Assembly (NCBI GenBank): GCA_938092135.1
Contig: CALLJL010000008.1
Span: 320,361-384,360 of the forward strand
Source of the DNA: an uncultured bacterium
GTDB lineage: Bacteria; Acidobacteriota; Aminicenantia; Aminicenantales; CALLJL01
Reading direction: 5' to 3'
Length of the DNA stretch: 64,000 nt
The position numbers were made by a program, and so were the translations under genes. Positions 41,224 to 50,746 of the stretch are shown here, piece after piece (position 1 is the stretch's first letter; the number at the start of each line of letters is the position of its first letter). The notes beneath the pieces are model-generated. The model did not search any database. It was not told the origin of the DNA and was given only the letters and a program-made list of their open reading frames with translations.

Positions 41224-42834
41224 ATGGCTGGGGAAAAGGAGAGAAAATCCCTCTTCCTGACCCCTTCTGGGATTAAAATTGAAAGAGTTTATACTCCCGA
41301 GCACTTAAAGGGTTTTAATTTTGAAAGAGATCTTGGGGAGCCCGGTCGATTTCCTTTTACCCGGGGGATTTATGCGACCATGTACAGGGGACGACTCTGG
41401 ACGATGCGCCAATATGCTGGCTATGGCACCGCAAAAGAAACGAACCGACGTTTCCGCTATCTTCTTGCCCAGGGCCAGACAGGCCTTAGTGTGGCCTTTG
41501 ATTTGCCGACCCAAATCGGCCTTGATTCTGATCATCCCCAAGCTAGGGGAGAGGTAGGTCGGGTGGGAGTGGCCATCGATGGAATTTGGGACATGGAAGA
41601 ACTTTTTCAATCCATTCCTCTTGATAAAGTGAGTGTCTCCATGACCATCAATGCCACGGCCGCACCTATTTTGGCCATGTATCTTGTAGTGGCTGAAAAG
41701 AAAGGAATTCCCTGGAATTCTTTGGCCGGAACAACTCAGAATGATATTCTTAAAGAATATCTGGCCCGAGGCACTTATATATATCCGCCTCGTCCCTCTC
41801 TCCGTCTAGTAACTGACCTTATTGAATTCTGTCAGGCCAATTTACCTCGCTGGAATCCTATTTCTGTAAGCGGCTATCACATTCGAGAGGCTGGCGCCAA
41901 CGCCATACAAGAACTTGCTTTCACTTTGGCCAACGCTATAGTTTATGTTCGCTCTATGCAAGAAAGAGGCCATGAAGCTGATTCCTTTGCTCCTCGCTTT
42001 TCCTTTTTCCTTGCTGCCCATAACAATTTTTTTGAAGAAATAGCCAAATTTCGTGCCGCCCGCCGCCTCTGGGCGAAAATCATGAAAGAGATAATTAGAG
42101 CTCGCCGTCCTGAATCCTGGCTTTTTCGTTTTCATACCCAAACAAGCGGCTGCACTCTTACAGCTCATCAACCAGAAAATAATGTCGTTCGAGTAACCCT
42201 TCAGGCCTTGGCCGCTGTTCTTGGGGGAACTCAATCTCTTCATACCAATTCGAGGGATGAAGCCCTATCTTTACCAACGGAAGAATCAGCCAGAATCGCT
42301 CTGCGTACCCAGCAGATCATAGCCTATGAAAGCGGCGTACCTGATACCGTTGACCCTCTCGGCGGAAGCTACTTCTTGGAGTACCTTACAGCGGAAATTG
42401 AAGACAGGGTTTGGAAGCTTTTCCAGCAAATAGAGGAACAGGGGGGAATGCTAGCCGCAATTGAAAATGGTTTTGCTCAACGACAAATCGAAGAAAGCGC
42501 CTATGAACAGCAAAAGTTGATTGAGAGCCAACAGCAAATTGTGGTTGGAGTTAATGAATTTAAGCTTAAAGGAGAAAAGCTTCGCTTCAAATTGCTCTCT
42601 ATACCTCCCTCCGTCGAAAAAGAACAGATTGAAAAACTCAGAAAAAAGAAAAAAAACCGCGATTTAAAAAAGGTAATGGCTTCCCTTGAAAACCTGATGG
42701 CGACCGCTAACTCTAAGGACAATCTGATGCCCGCAATTATTCAGGCTGTCAAAGCTCATGCCACCCTGGGAGAGATTGCCGGTGCCCTCCAGGAAGTTTT
42801 CGGAATTTATAAAGAAAATATTTTTTCTCCCTAA
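41224..42834 (+). CDS. methylmalonyl-CoA mutase large (substrate-binding) subunit, no B12 domain
   Basis: [110 protein letters not shown]. Confidence 0.95.
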   Translation: MAGEKERKSLFLTPSGIKIERVYTPEHLKGFNFERDLGEPGRFPFTRGIYATMYRGRLWTMRQYAGYGTAKETNRRFRYLLAQGQTGLSVAFDLPTQIGLDSDHPQARGEVGRVGVAIDGIWDMEELFQSIPLDKVSVSMTINATAAPILAMYLVVAEKKGIPWNSLAGTTQNDILKEYLARGTYIYPPRPSLRLVTDLIEFCQANLPRWNPISVSGYHIREAGANAIQELAFTLANAIVYVRSMQERGHEADSFAPRFSFFLAAHNNFFEEIAKFRAARRLWAKIMKEIIRARRPESWLFRFHTQTSGCTLTAHQPENNVVRVTLQALAAVLGGTQSLHTNSRDEALSLPTEESARIALRTQQIIAYESGVPDTVDPLGGSYFLEYLTAEIEDRVWKLFQQIEEQGGMLAAIENGFAQRQIEESAYEQQKLIESQQQIVVGVNEFKLKGEKLRFKLLSIPPSVEKEQIEKLRKKKKNRDLKKVMASLENLMATANSKDNLMPAIIQAVKAHATLGEIAGALQEVFGIYKENIFSP

Positions 42835-42866
42835 AAATCGTTTCTAATTAAATTATCGCTATATTA

Positions 42867-43028
42867 ATGATTTGTCCCTTTATAAAGACCAGCTTTATAT
42901 TAATTGCTCCGCCTTTTATAGAAACATTTGATGACGATTCCTTCAGTCGGCCTTGGAAAACTGAAAATGGTTATTATCAATGGCTAGATAACAGAGGATT
43001 TTTAAAAATGTTTGTGTCCCCATTTTAG
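42867..43028 (+). pseudogene. possible remnant of a secreted beta-sandwich protein (53 aa small ORF)
   Basis: Own translation MICPFIKTSFILIAPPFIETFDDDSFSRPWKTENGYYQWLDNRGFLKMFVSPF*; below ORF-track cutoff. Confidence 0.3.
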
Positions 43029-43032
43029 CCTG

Positions 43033-43061
43033 TTGACAATGATTTTTCCTCAATCTACTAT
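43033..43061 (+). promoter_or_regulatory. sigma70-type promoter of M20 amidohydrolase gene
   Basis: TTGACA (43033-43038) - 17 nt - TACTAT (43056-43061). Confidence 0.7.
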
Positions 43062-43083
43062 GTTTTCTTAAACGAAAAGACTA

Positions 43084-44379
43084 ATGTATAAAAAATTCTT
43101 TATTATCTTGAATCTTGTTCTTTTACCCGTATTTTCTTCCGCCCTAGATAAAAAGACCGCCATGGAAATCGAAAGCCTCATTGAGAAACATCGATCGGAG
43201 ATCATTCGCCTTCGCCGTTATTTCCATATGAATCCTGAACTCAGTAACCAGGAAATTGAGACCGCCCGGCTTATAAGCTCGCGCCTGATTTCTCTCGGTT
43301 TTGAAGTCAGAAGTAACGTAGCCGTAACTGGGGTCATCGGTTTACTACGTGGACAGGAATCTGGTCCAACGATTGCCATCAGGGCTGATATGGATGCTTT
43401 ACCTATTCAGGAGCTGGCCAACGTCCCCTTTAAATCTCTTAATTCGGGAGTCATGCATGCCTGTGGTCATGATGTTCATATGGCCATTGCCCTTGGCACA
43501 GCCTATGTACTCAACGAAATGCGGAGTCGCCTGCGGGGCAACATTAAGTTTATCTTTCAACCGGCTGAAGAGGGCTTGCCCCCCGGTGAAGAAGGTGGCG
43601 CCTCCCTCATGATTAAAGAAAGAGCCCTTGAAGATCCTCCTGTTAGGGCCATCTTTGGCCTTCATGTCTGGCCCGAAGCTAACGTCGGTCAAATTCTCTT
43701 TTCTCCTGGAATTATCATGGCCAGTTCTGATTGGTTTCAATTAACTATAAAAGGAAAGGGGGCTCATGGGGCCCGCCCTCAGGAAGGAGTTGATGCCATT
43801 GTTCTCGCTTCTCAAGTAATTATGGCTCTCCAGTCCATAGCTTCTCGCCATATTGATCCCACTGACCCCATTGTCCTGACCGTGGGCAAAATTTCAGGGG
43901 GAACGAGATCAAATATCGTAGCTGACCAAGTTGTCCTTGAAGGAACGGTGAGAACTTTAAGTCCGGAAAATCGTCAAAAAATTCCCCTTTTAATTAGTTC
44001 CATGGTCCGTGGCCTGGTACAACCTTTGGGTGGCGATTTCATCCTGGATTACCGACAGGTTGTTCCCTTTGTTTATAATCATCCTGAGCTAGCCAAATTG
44101 ATGCTTCCCACCTTGATAAATGCAGTGGGACAAGAAAATCTTCTCGAACTCAAACCTCAGTTTGTGGCTGAAGATTTTGCCTTCTTCGCTCAAAAAATTC
44201 CTAGCCTTTACTTTTTTCTAGGAGTAAAAAATCCTGCCGAGAAAAAAGCCGCTCCTCTGCACAGCCCCTATTTCAATCCAGACGAAAGAAGCATTCCCGT
44301 GGGCATAAGGATAATGTGTCATCTTCTCCTCGACTGCTTGGAGAAGTGGAGTTATTTTGAATCGACTCCTCGTTTTTAA
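43084..44379 (+). CDS. M20 family amidohydrolase (N-acyl-amino-acid amidohydrolase-like), exported
   Basis: RRYFHMNPELSNQEIET, RADMDALPIQE, MHACGHDVHMA, FIFQPAEEG, GGTRSNIVAD; N-terminal signal. Confidence 0.9.
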   Translation: MYKKFFIILNLVLLPVFSSALDKKTAMEIESLIEKHRSEIIRLRRYFHMNPELSNQEIETARLISSRLISLGFEVRSNVAVTGVIGLLRGQESGPTIAIRADMDALPIQELANVPFKSLNSGVMHACGHDVHMAIALGTAYVLNEMRSRLRGNIKFIFQPAEEGLPPGEEGGASLMIKERALEDPPVRAIFGLHVWPEANVGQILFSPGIIMASSDWFQLTIKGKGAHGARPQEGVDAIVLASQVIMALQSIASRHIDPTDPIVLTVGKISGGTRSNIVADQVVLEGTVRTLSPENRQKIPLLISSMVRGLVQPLGGDFILDYRQVVPFVYNHPELAKLMLPTLINAVGQENLLELKPQFVAEDFAFFAQKIPSLYFFLGVKNPAEKKAAPLHSPYFNPDERSIPVGIRIMCHLLLDCLEKWSYFESTPRF

Positions 44380-44385
44380 AAATTC

Positions 44386-46779
44386 ATGGCCTCACCTCTT
44401 TTCCCTCTTCTTCTCGCTTTTGTAGCTGGAATTATTTCGGCCAAGGTATTTAGCCTCTCCTTTGTTTTCCCCTTCATTCTTTTTCTTATTTGCCTTTCTC
44501 TGGCCTGGTTTTACTACCTAAGACATCAGCTTAAATTTTCACTGGCTTTGGCTATCTTGGCTTTTTTCTTTTTTGGCTCCTCTTATTATCTAATTAAAAA
44601 TAGCGCTTTTGAAACCAATCCCCTTCGTCTTATAAATTCTCAAGATTATATCGATATAGAAGGAAGAATTGAAAAAAGTCCTGACTTAAGCCGTGACCGT
44701 CTTCAGCTATGGATTAAAACCCAGAAGATAACTTATAAAGGCCAGGAAAAAATCATAAAAGGCCGTGTTCAAGTCAGTTTTCCTATCTCCAAAGACTCTC
44801 CTTATCCAGAAATTCTGGCCGGAGACAAACTCAGGCTTTCGGCCCGACTTCTCGCTGACGATAATTTTTGCAATTTTCAGGAATCTATCTCTTTGATCGT
44901 TATGAAAGCTCGAGGAATTCATCGCCGCGCCTATTCAAAAAGCTTGAAACTCCTTGAAAAAATCAGTGAGCCTAAATTTTCCCTTGCCCGGTTTTTCTCC
45001 TGTCTGAGCCGTAACATTCAGAATAAAATCGAAAATTTCTTCTGCGATGGCGAAAACCAAATCTCCCGAGAAGGTGCCTTTCTTGAAGCCCTGCTCCTTG
45101 GCGAAAGGGGCCAGCTTGATGAAAGAACTCTCCTTGGCCTCCAGAGCTCAGGTCTTTTTCATCTTATTGCTATTTCTGGAGCCCATATAGCCATAATCTC
45201 TTATTTTCTTTTCCATTTTTTTCGTCTCTTGAGGTTTTCCGATAGATCTCGATCTTTACTTATCATCATAGGTCTTATTTTTTATGCCTTTTTAGTGGAG
45301 AGCCGGCCATCTGTTTTCAGGGCAACCACGATGGCTATTCTTTACCTTATTGGCAGACTCCTGTGGAAAGAAACAGCCATTTTGAATACCCTTTCGGCTG
45401 CTGGATTCTTCCTTCTTCTCCTTAACCCTCTGCAGCTTTTTGAGGCTGGCTTTATCCTCACCTTTATGGCTACCCTGACTATAGTTCTTTTTTTCCCCAG
45501 AATTAGAAAACATGTTCCCGTTCTTCCCTTGCATCTCACCGATTTAGTCATCTTATCGGTGGCGGCCCAATTAGGAGTTATTCCCTTTATCGCACGGATT
45601 TTTAATAGGGTTACTCTGGGAAGCATTATTTTAAACATTCCCGCCATCCCTCTTATCGGCCTTATTATGGCCATTGGCTGGTTTTTTCTTCTAATTTCGT
45701 CCTTTAGCTTTAACCTAGCTTCAATCCTGGCCACTATTTTAAAAAAAATTATTTCTCTTTTCTTTTCCCTCGCCCATCTTTTTGATGGTTTCCGGCCTTT
45801 TTCTTATCGCGTTCCTACGCCTTCATATCTCATTATTGGCGGCTATTTTATCTTCCTATTTCTTTTAATTGCGCCCCGCCGTTTTCGTTATCAAAAACTT
45901 ATTGCCCTCTCGGGATTCAGTCTTTTCGCCTTTTTCCTTCTTTTTTATCCCTTTCCCTCATTTACTTCAAATCTTCGTCTTACTTTCCTTGACGTCAGCC
46001 AGGGGGAAGCTATGCTGATTGAGTTTCCTGGCCGAGAAAAGATGCTAATTGATGGAGGTGGTTTTCCCGATGATTCCTTTGATGTGGGTGAACTTGTCGT
46101 TTCTCCTTTTCTTTGGCGCCGGGGAATTAAAAAAATCCACTATTTGGTTCTTACCCATGCCCATCCAGACCATCTCAAGGGATTAAAAGCAGTGGTCCGC
46201 AATTTCGATGTCAAGGAATTTTGGGAATCGGCTCAACCCTCAGAATCCAAGGACTACAAAGAATTTGTTGCCTCCTTACATCCGAGAACAAAACGCTGCC
46301 GTCATTTTCGAGGTGATAAGAGGGAAATCGCTGGCTTCAAGATAGAATTTCTTCATCCGCCGGCTGAAAGACAAGGCCCGGCGCCTGTTTCCAATGAAAA
46401 TTCTATGGTTTTCAGGCTTAGCCAGGAGAAGGGACTGGTTCTTTTCACTGGCGATATAGGTAAATCCAGCGAAGAAGAATTGCTCCTTTCTCCTGGTGAT
46501 TTAACAGCTCTGATTTTAAAATCCCCCCACCATGGAAGTCTCACTTCAAGTTCTGAACCCTTCTTGGCAGCTGTAAATCCAAAAATAGTTATAATTAGCG
46601 TCGGCCGAAACAACATATACGGTGTTCCCCATCCCGAGGTTTTAAAAAAATATGAAAAAATCTCATCCCTTATCCTCCGCACTGACCTTGATGGGGCAAT
46701 TGAGGTTACTTTTATGAAAAAGTGGGTTAGAATTCGTACTTCCCGAACTCGCCTTGACTTTCTCCAATCACTGAATTAA
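44386..46779 (+). CDS. comEC: DNA internalization-related competence protein ComEC/Rec2
   Basis: Competence domain GLFHLIAISGAHIAIISYFL, C-terminal metallo-beta-lactamase fold FLDVSQGEAMLIEFPGREKMLIDGGG...LTHAHPDHLKGL. Confidence 0.92.
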   Translation: MASPLFPLLLAFVAGIISAKVFSLSFVFPFILFLICLSLAWFYYLRHQLKFSLALAILAFFFFGSSYYLIKNSAFETNPLRLINSQDYIDIEGRIEKSPDLSRDRLQLWIKTQKITYKGQEKIIKGRVQVSFPISKDSPYPEILAGDKLRLSARLLADDNFCNFQESISLIVMKARGIHRRAYSKSLKLLEKISEPKFSLARFFSCLSRNIQNKIENFFCDGENQISREGAFLEALLLGERGQLDERTLLGLQSSGLFHLIAISGAHIAIISYFLFHFFRLLRFSDRSRSLLIIIGLIFYAFLVESRPSVFRATTMAILYLIGRLLWKETAILNTLSAAGFFLLLLNPLQLFEAGFILTFMATLTIVLFFPRIRKHVPVLPLHLTDLVILSVAAQLGVIPFIARIFNRVTLGSIILNIPAIPLIGLIMAIGWFFLLISSFSFNLASILATILKKIISLFFSLAHLFDGFRPFSYRVPTPSYLIIGGYFIFLFLLIAPRRFRYQKLIALSGFSLFAFFLLFYPFPSFTSNLRLTFLDVSQGEAMLIEFPGREKMLIDGGGFPDDSFDVGELVVSPFLWRRGIKKIHYLVLTHAHPDHLKGLKAVVRNFDVKEFWESAQPSESKDYKEFVASLHPRTKRCRHFRGDKREIAGFKIEFLHPPAERQGPAPVSNENSMVFRLSQEKGLVLFTGDIGKSSEEELLLSPGDLTALILKSPHHGSLTSSSEPFLAAVNPKIVIISVGRNNIYGVPHPEVLKKYEKISSLILRTDLDGAIEVTFMKKWVRIRTSRTRLDFLQSLN

Positions 46780-46796
46780 ATTAAAAGTGGAATCCC

Positions 46797-47405
46797 ATGA
46801 AAAGAAAATTTAGCTGGTTAATCGCTCTATTTTTTTCTATGGCGAGCTTAATTTTCGCCCAAAGCCTCGCTGAACTGGCCAAGAAGGAGAAAGAAAGACG
46901 AGAAAGTCTTGGCGAGAAAAAAAGCCTGGTCGTAACCAATGAGGATTTAGCCAAGGTTAAACGAAGGCCTGCTCTCGAAACGAGCCAACCAGCCTCTCCT
47001 CGTTTGAATTCAACTATGAGTTCCTTCGAGAAGACGGCCATAGAAGAGGAATCAGAAACAGTCTCTTCTGGTCAAACAGTCCATAGAGTAATTATCGAAC
47101 CATCTTCCTCTATATCCCCCTCCATTGATATCGGAAGCCGAGCTGGTGAACAAAAGTATCTAGAGGAAGCTTATCAGAAAGCCAAGGAATATGTTGAGCT
47201 TTTAACCCTCAAGCTCAATGCCCTCTGGCAGGAATTTTACAGCCTCGATGACATGACTCCGAGGGACCTGATCCAACAGGCCATTGCTGAAACCTATCTC
47301 AAACTGCAAAAGGCTCAGGAGGAAGAGGAAAGACTTAGACAGCAATTAGAAAAATATTTATCGACCCTTAAAAAAGAAAATATCCCTTTTATCTGGATTC
47401 GCTAA
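46797..47405 (+). CDS. secreted/periplasmic coiled-coil hypothetical protein
   Basis: N-terminal signal peptide (LIALFFSMASLIFAQS), charged coiled-coil body. Confidence 0.6.
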   Translation: MKRKFSWLIALFFSMASLIFAQSLAELAKKEKERRESLGEKKSLVVTNEDLAKVKRRPALETSQPASPRLNSTMSSFEKTAIEEESETVSSGQTVHRVIIEPSSSISPSIDIGSRAGEQKYLEEAYQKAKEYVELLTLKLNALWQEFYSLDDMTPRDLIQQAIAETYLKLQKAQEEEERLRQQLEKYLSTLKKENIPFIWIR

Positions 47406-47421
47406 ATTTTTGTTTGCCGGC

Positions 47422-48291
47422 TTATCGGAAATAAATAAAAGAAATCTGGACACCAAGTTCTCTTTCATCCTTAGAGCCTGGAATTACCTTAGCCGGAATG
47501 AAGGTTCTGTCGGTGGTAACAATCAAACGAAACTCGTCCCGATCACCCAACATTTCTTTGGTTATTTTATAAGTCTTTTCAAAGGCACTCTCCTGGGGCA
47601 CGAATTCATCTAGGACAGCCTCATTGATTTTGAAAATAACTTTCTGACCAGGAACAGCATCCAGGTTGACACCGCCCCGAATTACCAGGGTAGCATCGCG
47701 ATGGGGGTTATCAATGACACAAACAGCTTCTTTGGCGGTCCAGCGCCATTGTTTTAAAAAGGCATTAGGGTCAATTTCAAGATCATACCAGCCATTTTCA
47801 TAGATAATTTCAGGAGTGTCAGGCGGAGGCGGGAGAACCTTGAGATTTTTAGCCAGAACCTCATTTTTACTTTTTCCCGTTCGGTCAAAGGGAGAATAAA
47901 GGCCGACCACAAGCTTCAGAGTTTCTTCGCCTTTAAATTCTGGATCGAATTCATCAATAAATTTAGGGATGTAAATACGTCGAACATAGGTATATTCTTT
48001 GCCTGGTTCCCATTTAGAGGTGGGAATTGTGGGCATATGATCATCCTGCAAAAGAAGATTATTTTTATGCCAAAAATGAACAAAAACATTTAAATCCTGG
48101 TCAAAACGAACAAAATCCTGGCCGGTTTTCCACCGGTACTGAATGTCCGTCATTAAATTATCTGTTAAAGTCTTCTCTGAAAAGCTCACGGTGAGTTCAA
48201 GTCCCTTAACCTGCATTTTTTTCTGGCATGAACCCAGGACAATAATGACCAATATAATCATAAAAAATGAAAGCCATCGTCTCACAGCCAA
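47422..48291 (-). CDS. hypothetical lipoprotein
   Basis: Signal with lipobox VLGSC, beta-rich body; no family recognised. Confidence 0.65.
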   Translation of the reverse strand: MAVRRWLSFFMIILVIIVLGSCQKKMQVKGLELTVSFSEKTLTDNLMTDIQYRWKTGQDFVRFDQDLNVFVHFWHKNNLLLQDDHMPTIPTSKWEPGKEYTYVRRIYIPKFIDEFDPEFKGEETLKLVVGLYSPFDRTGKSKNEVLAKNLKVLPPPPDTPEIIYENGWYDLEIDPNAFLKQWRWTAKEAVCVIDNPHRDATLVIRGGVNLDAVPGQKVIFKINEAVLDEFVPQESAFEKTYKITKEMLGDRDEFRLIVTTDRTFIPAKVIPGSKDERELGVQISFIYFR

Positions 48292-48336
48292 CCTCCTGCT
48301 TCTTTAATCTAAAACGGCAAAATTATAATCAAGCCC

Positions 48337-48356
48337 GCTATCTTTGTAAAGATAGC
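48337..48356. promoter_or_regulatory. operator-like inverted repeat in divergent intergenic region
   Basis: gctatcttt-gt-aaagatagc, perfect 9-bp arms; third similar half-site ttgttaaagatacc immediately downstream. Confidence 0.45.
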
Positions 48357-48383
48357 CTTGTTAAAGATACCTGAAAGCCTGAG

Positions 48384-48412
48384 TTGAACCAATTTTAAGA
48401 ATAATATATATT
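48384..48412 (+). promoter_or_regulatory. sigma70-type promoter of lpxK, near-leaderless geometry
   Basis: TTGAAC (48384-48389) - 17 nt - TATATT (48407-48412) - 9 nt - ATG (48422). Confidence 0.55.
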
Positions 48413-48421
48413 GCCCAATTA

Positions 48422-49444
48422 ATGGTTTTACCTGGTTTTTTAATAACCTTGGCCTCCTTAGCCGTTCGACTCATCTCTTGGGCCCGTAATAAACTCTACA
48501 ATTCAGGTTACAAAAAAAGCCTTGAGCCCCCTCTTTTAACCATTAGTATCGGTAATATCAGTTTTGGTGGAACTGGAAAAACACCTCTGGCCTTATTTCT
48601 CCTTTCTTTCTTAAGGGCCGAAGGCTGGAAACCATGCCTGATCAGCCGAGGATATAAAGGCAGATGGGAAAAAAGGGCGGGTCTTGTGGCCGACGGAAAA
48701 AAACTATTAGCCACGTGGAAGGAGGCTGGAGACGAGCCCATTATGATAGCCCGAAGGTTGCCCCAGATACCGGTTATTGTTGGCCGCAATCGCTATTATT
48801 CATGTCTTCTAGCCGCAGATCTGGGCTGCAACGCGATCATCCTTGATGATGCCTTCCAGCATCGCCAACTCAAACGTCACCTTGATATTGTCCTCTTGAA
48901 TCCTCAGGAAAAGGCGCAACGCGAGCCTTGGTCAGCTCTAAAAAGGGCTAACATGATTCTCGTCAAAGGTAAAAAAGAATGGCTGCCTTCACCTGCCCTT
49001 AAAGTATTAAAAGCAAAAAAAATTCAGCCTGCTGTCTTTGCCTTCGACCTCCAGCCCAGGTCTCTCCATATTCTCTCGATAGATAAAGAACTTAGACCTG
49101 AAGAATTGAAAGCAAAAAGGGTTGTCGCATTTTGCGGTCTTGCTCGGCCCGAAGGCTTCCATCTTACCCTCCAGAATCTTGGAGCTTTAATCGAAGTTTT
49201 TCTCCGCTTTCCTGATCACTATTCCTATCCAGAGAAGGCTCTGAGGAAAATCGCTCGCTATTATGAAAAGGCAAAACCAGATTTGGTCATAACCACAGAA
49301 AAAGATGTTGTAAAAATAATTGACCAGAGCTGGTTCTGGAGCCATGTGCCTCTGGCAGTATTAAAGATAGATTTTGTTCCTGAGCCGGAATTTATTTTGG
49401 CTTTAAAAGACTTCCTTGTAAAACAAAGCCTTATTAGACAATGA
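48422..49444 (+). CDS. lpxK: tetraacyldisaccharide 4'-kinase
   Basis: SIGNISFGGTGKTPLALFLL, ISRGYKGR, GDEPIMIARRLP, LDDAFQHRQLKRHLDIVLL. Confidence 0.93.
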   Translation: MVLPGFLITLASLAVRLISWARNKLYNSGYKKSLEPPLLTISIGNISFGGTGKTPLALFLLSFLRAEGWKPCLISRGYKGRWEKRAGLVADGKKLLATWKEAGDEPIMIARRLPQIPVIVGRNRYYSCLLAADLGCNAIILDDAFQHRQLKRHLDIVLLNPQEKAQREPWSALKRANMILVKGKKEWLPSPALKVLKAKKIQPAVFAFDLQPRSLHILSIDKELRPEELKAKRVVAFCGLARPEGFHLTLQNLGALIEVFLRFPDHYSYPEKALRKIARYYEKAKPDLVITTEKDVVKIIDQSWFWSHVPLAVLKIDFVPEPEFILALKDFLVKQSLIRQ

Positions 49445-50451
49445 TAAAATTAAATAGCTTAAGTGGGGTGGAATTATTATTTTTTTGCTTTATTCTATCA
49501 ATGATTAATTGCCTTAAAATAATTAATTATTCTTTTTATTTTTTTTATCGTTTGATCTGGTTGGTAATTCGATATCTTCCTCGCCGACTTGTTCTTTTTA
49601 AAGGAAGCCTAGTTGGTTTATTAATTTATTTCCTCTCCTCTCGTCATCGCCGCCTCTGTTTTCGTAATCTTGAAATTGCTTTCGGATCGATTCTTACTAA
49701 AAAAGAAAAGAAAAAAATCGCTCGTTCTGCCTTCGGCCATTTCGGCCGCATAATCTTCGATACGATTAAATTTATCCAGTTTGAAGAAAACAAGAGGATG
49801 CTCCTTTTCCGAATTGAAGGGATGGAGAATCTCCATAAAGCTCAAGCCGAAGGGAAAGGTATTCTCATTTTTTCCGCCCATTTAGGCAACTGGGAAATTG
49901 CTTCCTTCCCCGTGGCCTCTTTAATTCCCCTGCATGTTGTGGCTCGACCCCTAGATAACCCCGTTATGGATAAAGAATGGCAGCGAATAAGAGAAAATTT
50001 AGGGGTTAAGGTGATTTCCAAGTTTCAGGCCGCCCGGCCGATCATTGAGGCCCTTAAAGCCAAGGAGGCGGTGGCTATTCTGATGGATCAGAATGTACTG
50101 CGAAGTCAGGCGGTTTTTGTTGATTTCTTTGGTCGGTTGGCAGCCACAACCCCAGCTGTAGCTATCTTTCATCGACGAACAGGCGCGCCTATTCTGCCTG
50201 TATTTTGTCTAATGACCCCCGATAAAAAATATCGGCTGAAAATTTATCAGCCCCTTTCTTTCATCGCTAGCTCTCTGCCTGAACCTGAACTTCTATTGCA
50301 AATAACCCAAATTTTAACTAAGATTATTGAACAAGAAATAAGACAAACTCCCGACCAGTGGTTATGGTTTCACGACCGGTGGCGAACTCGACCTGAAAAG
50401 GAATATCCTTTCAGGACTGAAGTAAAGGAGGAGAGAGTAAAAAATAATTGA
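49441..50451 (+). CDS. lysophospholipid/lipid A acyltransferase, LpxL/HtrB family
   Basis: HLGNWEIASFP, AVAILMDQNVLRSQAVFVDFFGRLAATTPAVAIFHRRTGAPILP, PDQWLWFHDRWRTRP. Confidence 0.9.
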   Translation: MIKLNSLSGVELLFFCFILSMINCLKIINYSFYFFYRLIWLVIRYLPRRLVLFKGSLVGLLIYFLSSRHRRLCFRNLEIAFGSILTKKEKKKIARSAFGHFGRIIFDTIKFIQFEENKRMLLFRIEGMENLHKAQAEGKGILIFSAHLGNWEIASFPVASLIPLHVVARPLDNPVMDKEWQRIRENLGVKVISKFQAARPIIEALKAKEAVAILMDQNVLRSQAVFVDFFGRLAATTPAVAIFHRRTGAPILPVFCLMTPDKKYRLKIYQPLSFIASSLPEPELLLQITQILTKIIEQEIRQTPDQWLWFHDRWRTRPEKEYPFRTEVKEERVKNN

Positions 50452-50470
50452 GAAGAAAGATGCAAGAAAA

Positions 50471-50639
50471 ATGACAAAGAAAAGAATTCGCTGGACTTTT
50501 AAAAAAGCTGGATAAGCAGTCAAGATATCGAAAATTTATCTAGGAACTAGAGGATCTTAAAATAGTTGGGCTTGAAGAGCTGACGCTTGAAGAGCTGACG
50601 CCTAAAGAGGAGATTTTGAAAGAAAAAGAAAAAGAATAA
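50471..50639 (+). pseudogene. decayed short ORF (one frameshift, one in-frame TAG)
   Basis: Composite reading MTKK/EFAGLLKKLDKQSRYRKFI*ELEDLKIVGLEELTLEELTPKEEILKEKEKE*; in-frame TAG at 50541-50543. Confidence 0.35.
50571..50600 (+). repeat. perfect 15-bp tandem duplication
   Basis: cttgaagagctgacg x2 (50571-50585, 50586-50600). Confidence 0.95.
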
Positions 50640-50746
50640 AGAAAGGAAAAAAAGGAAGAGAAGAGAAAAGAAAAAAGGGAAAAGGAAAGGGTTAAAAAAA
50701 TCTAAAGCGAATAGAAAATAGCAGACAATTTTAAAGCCAAGAGAAA

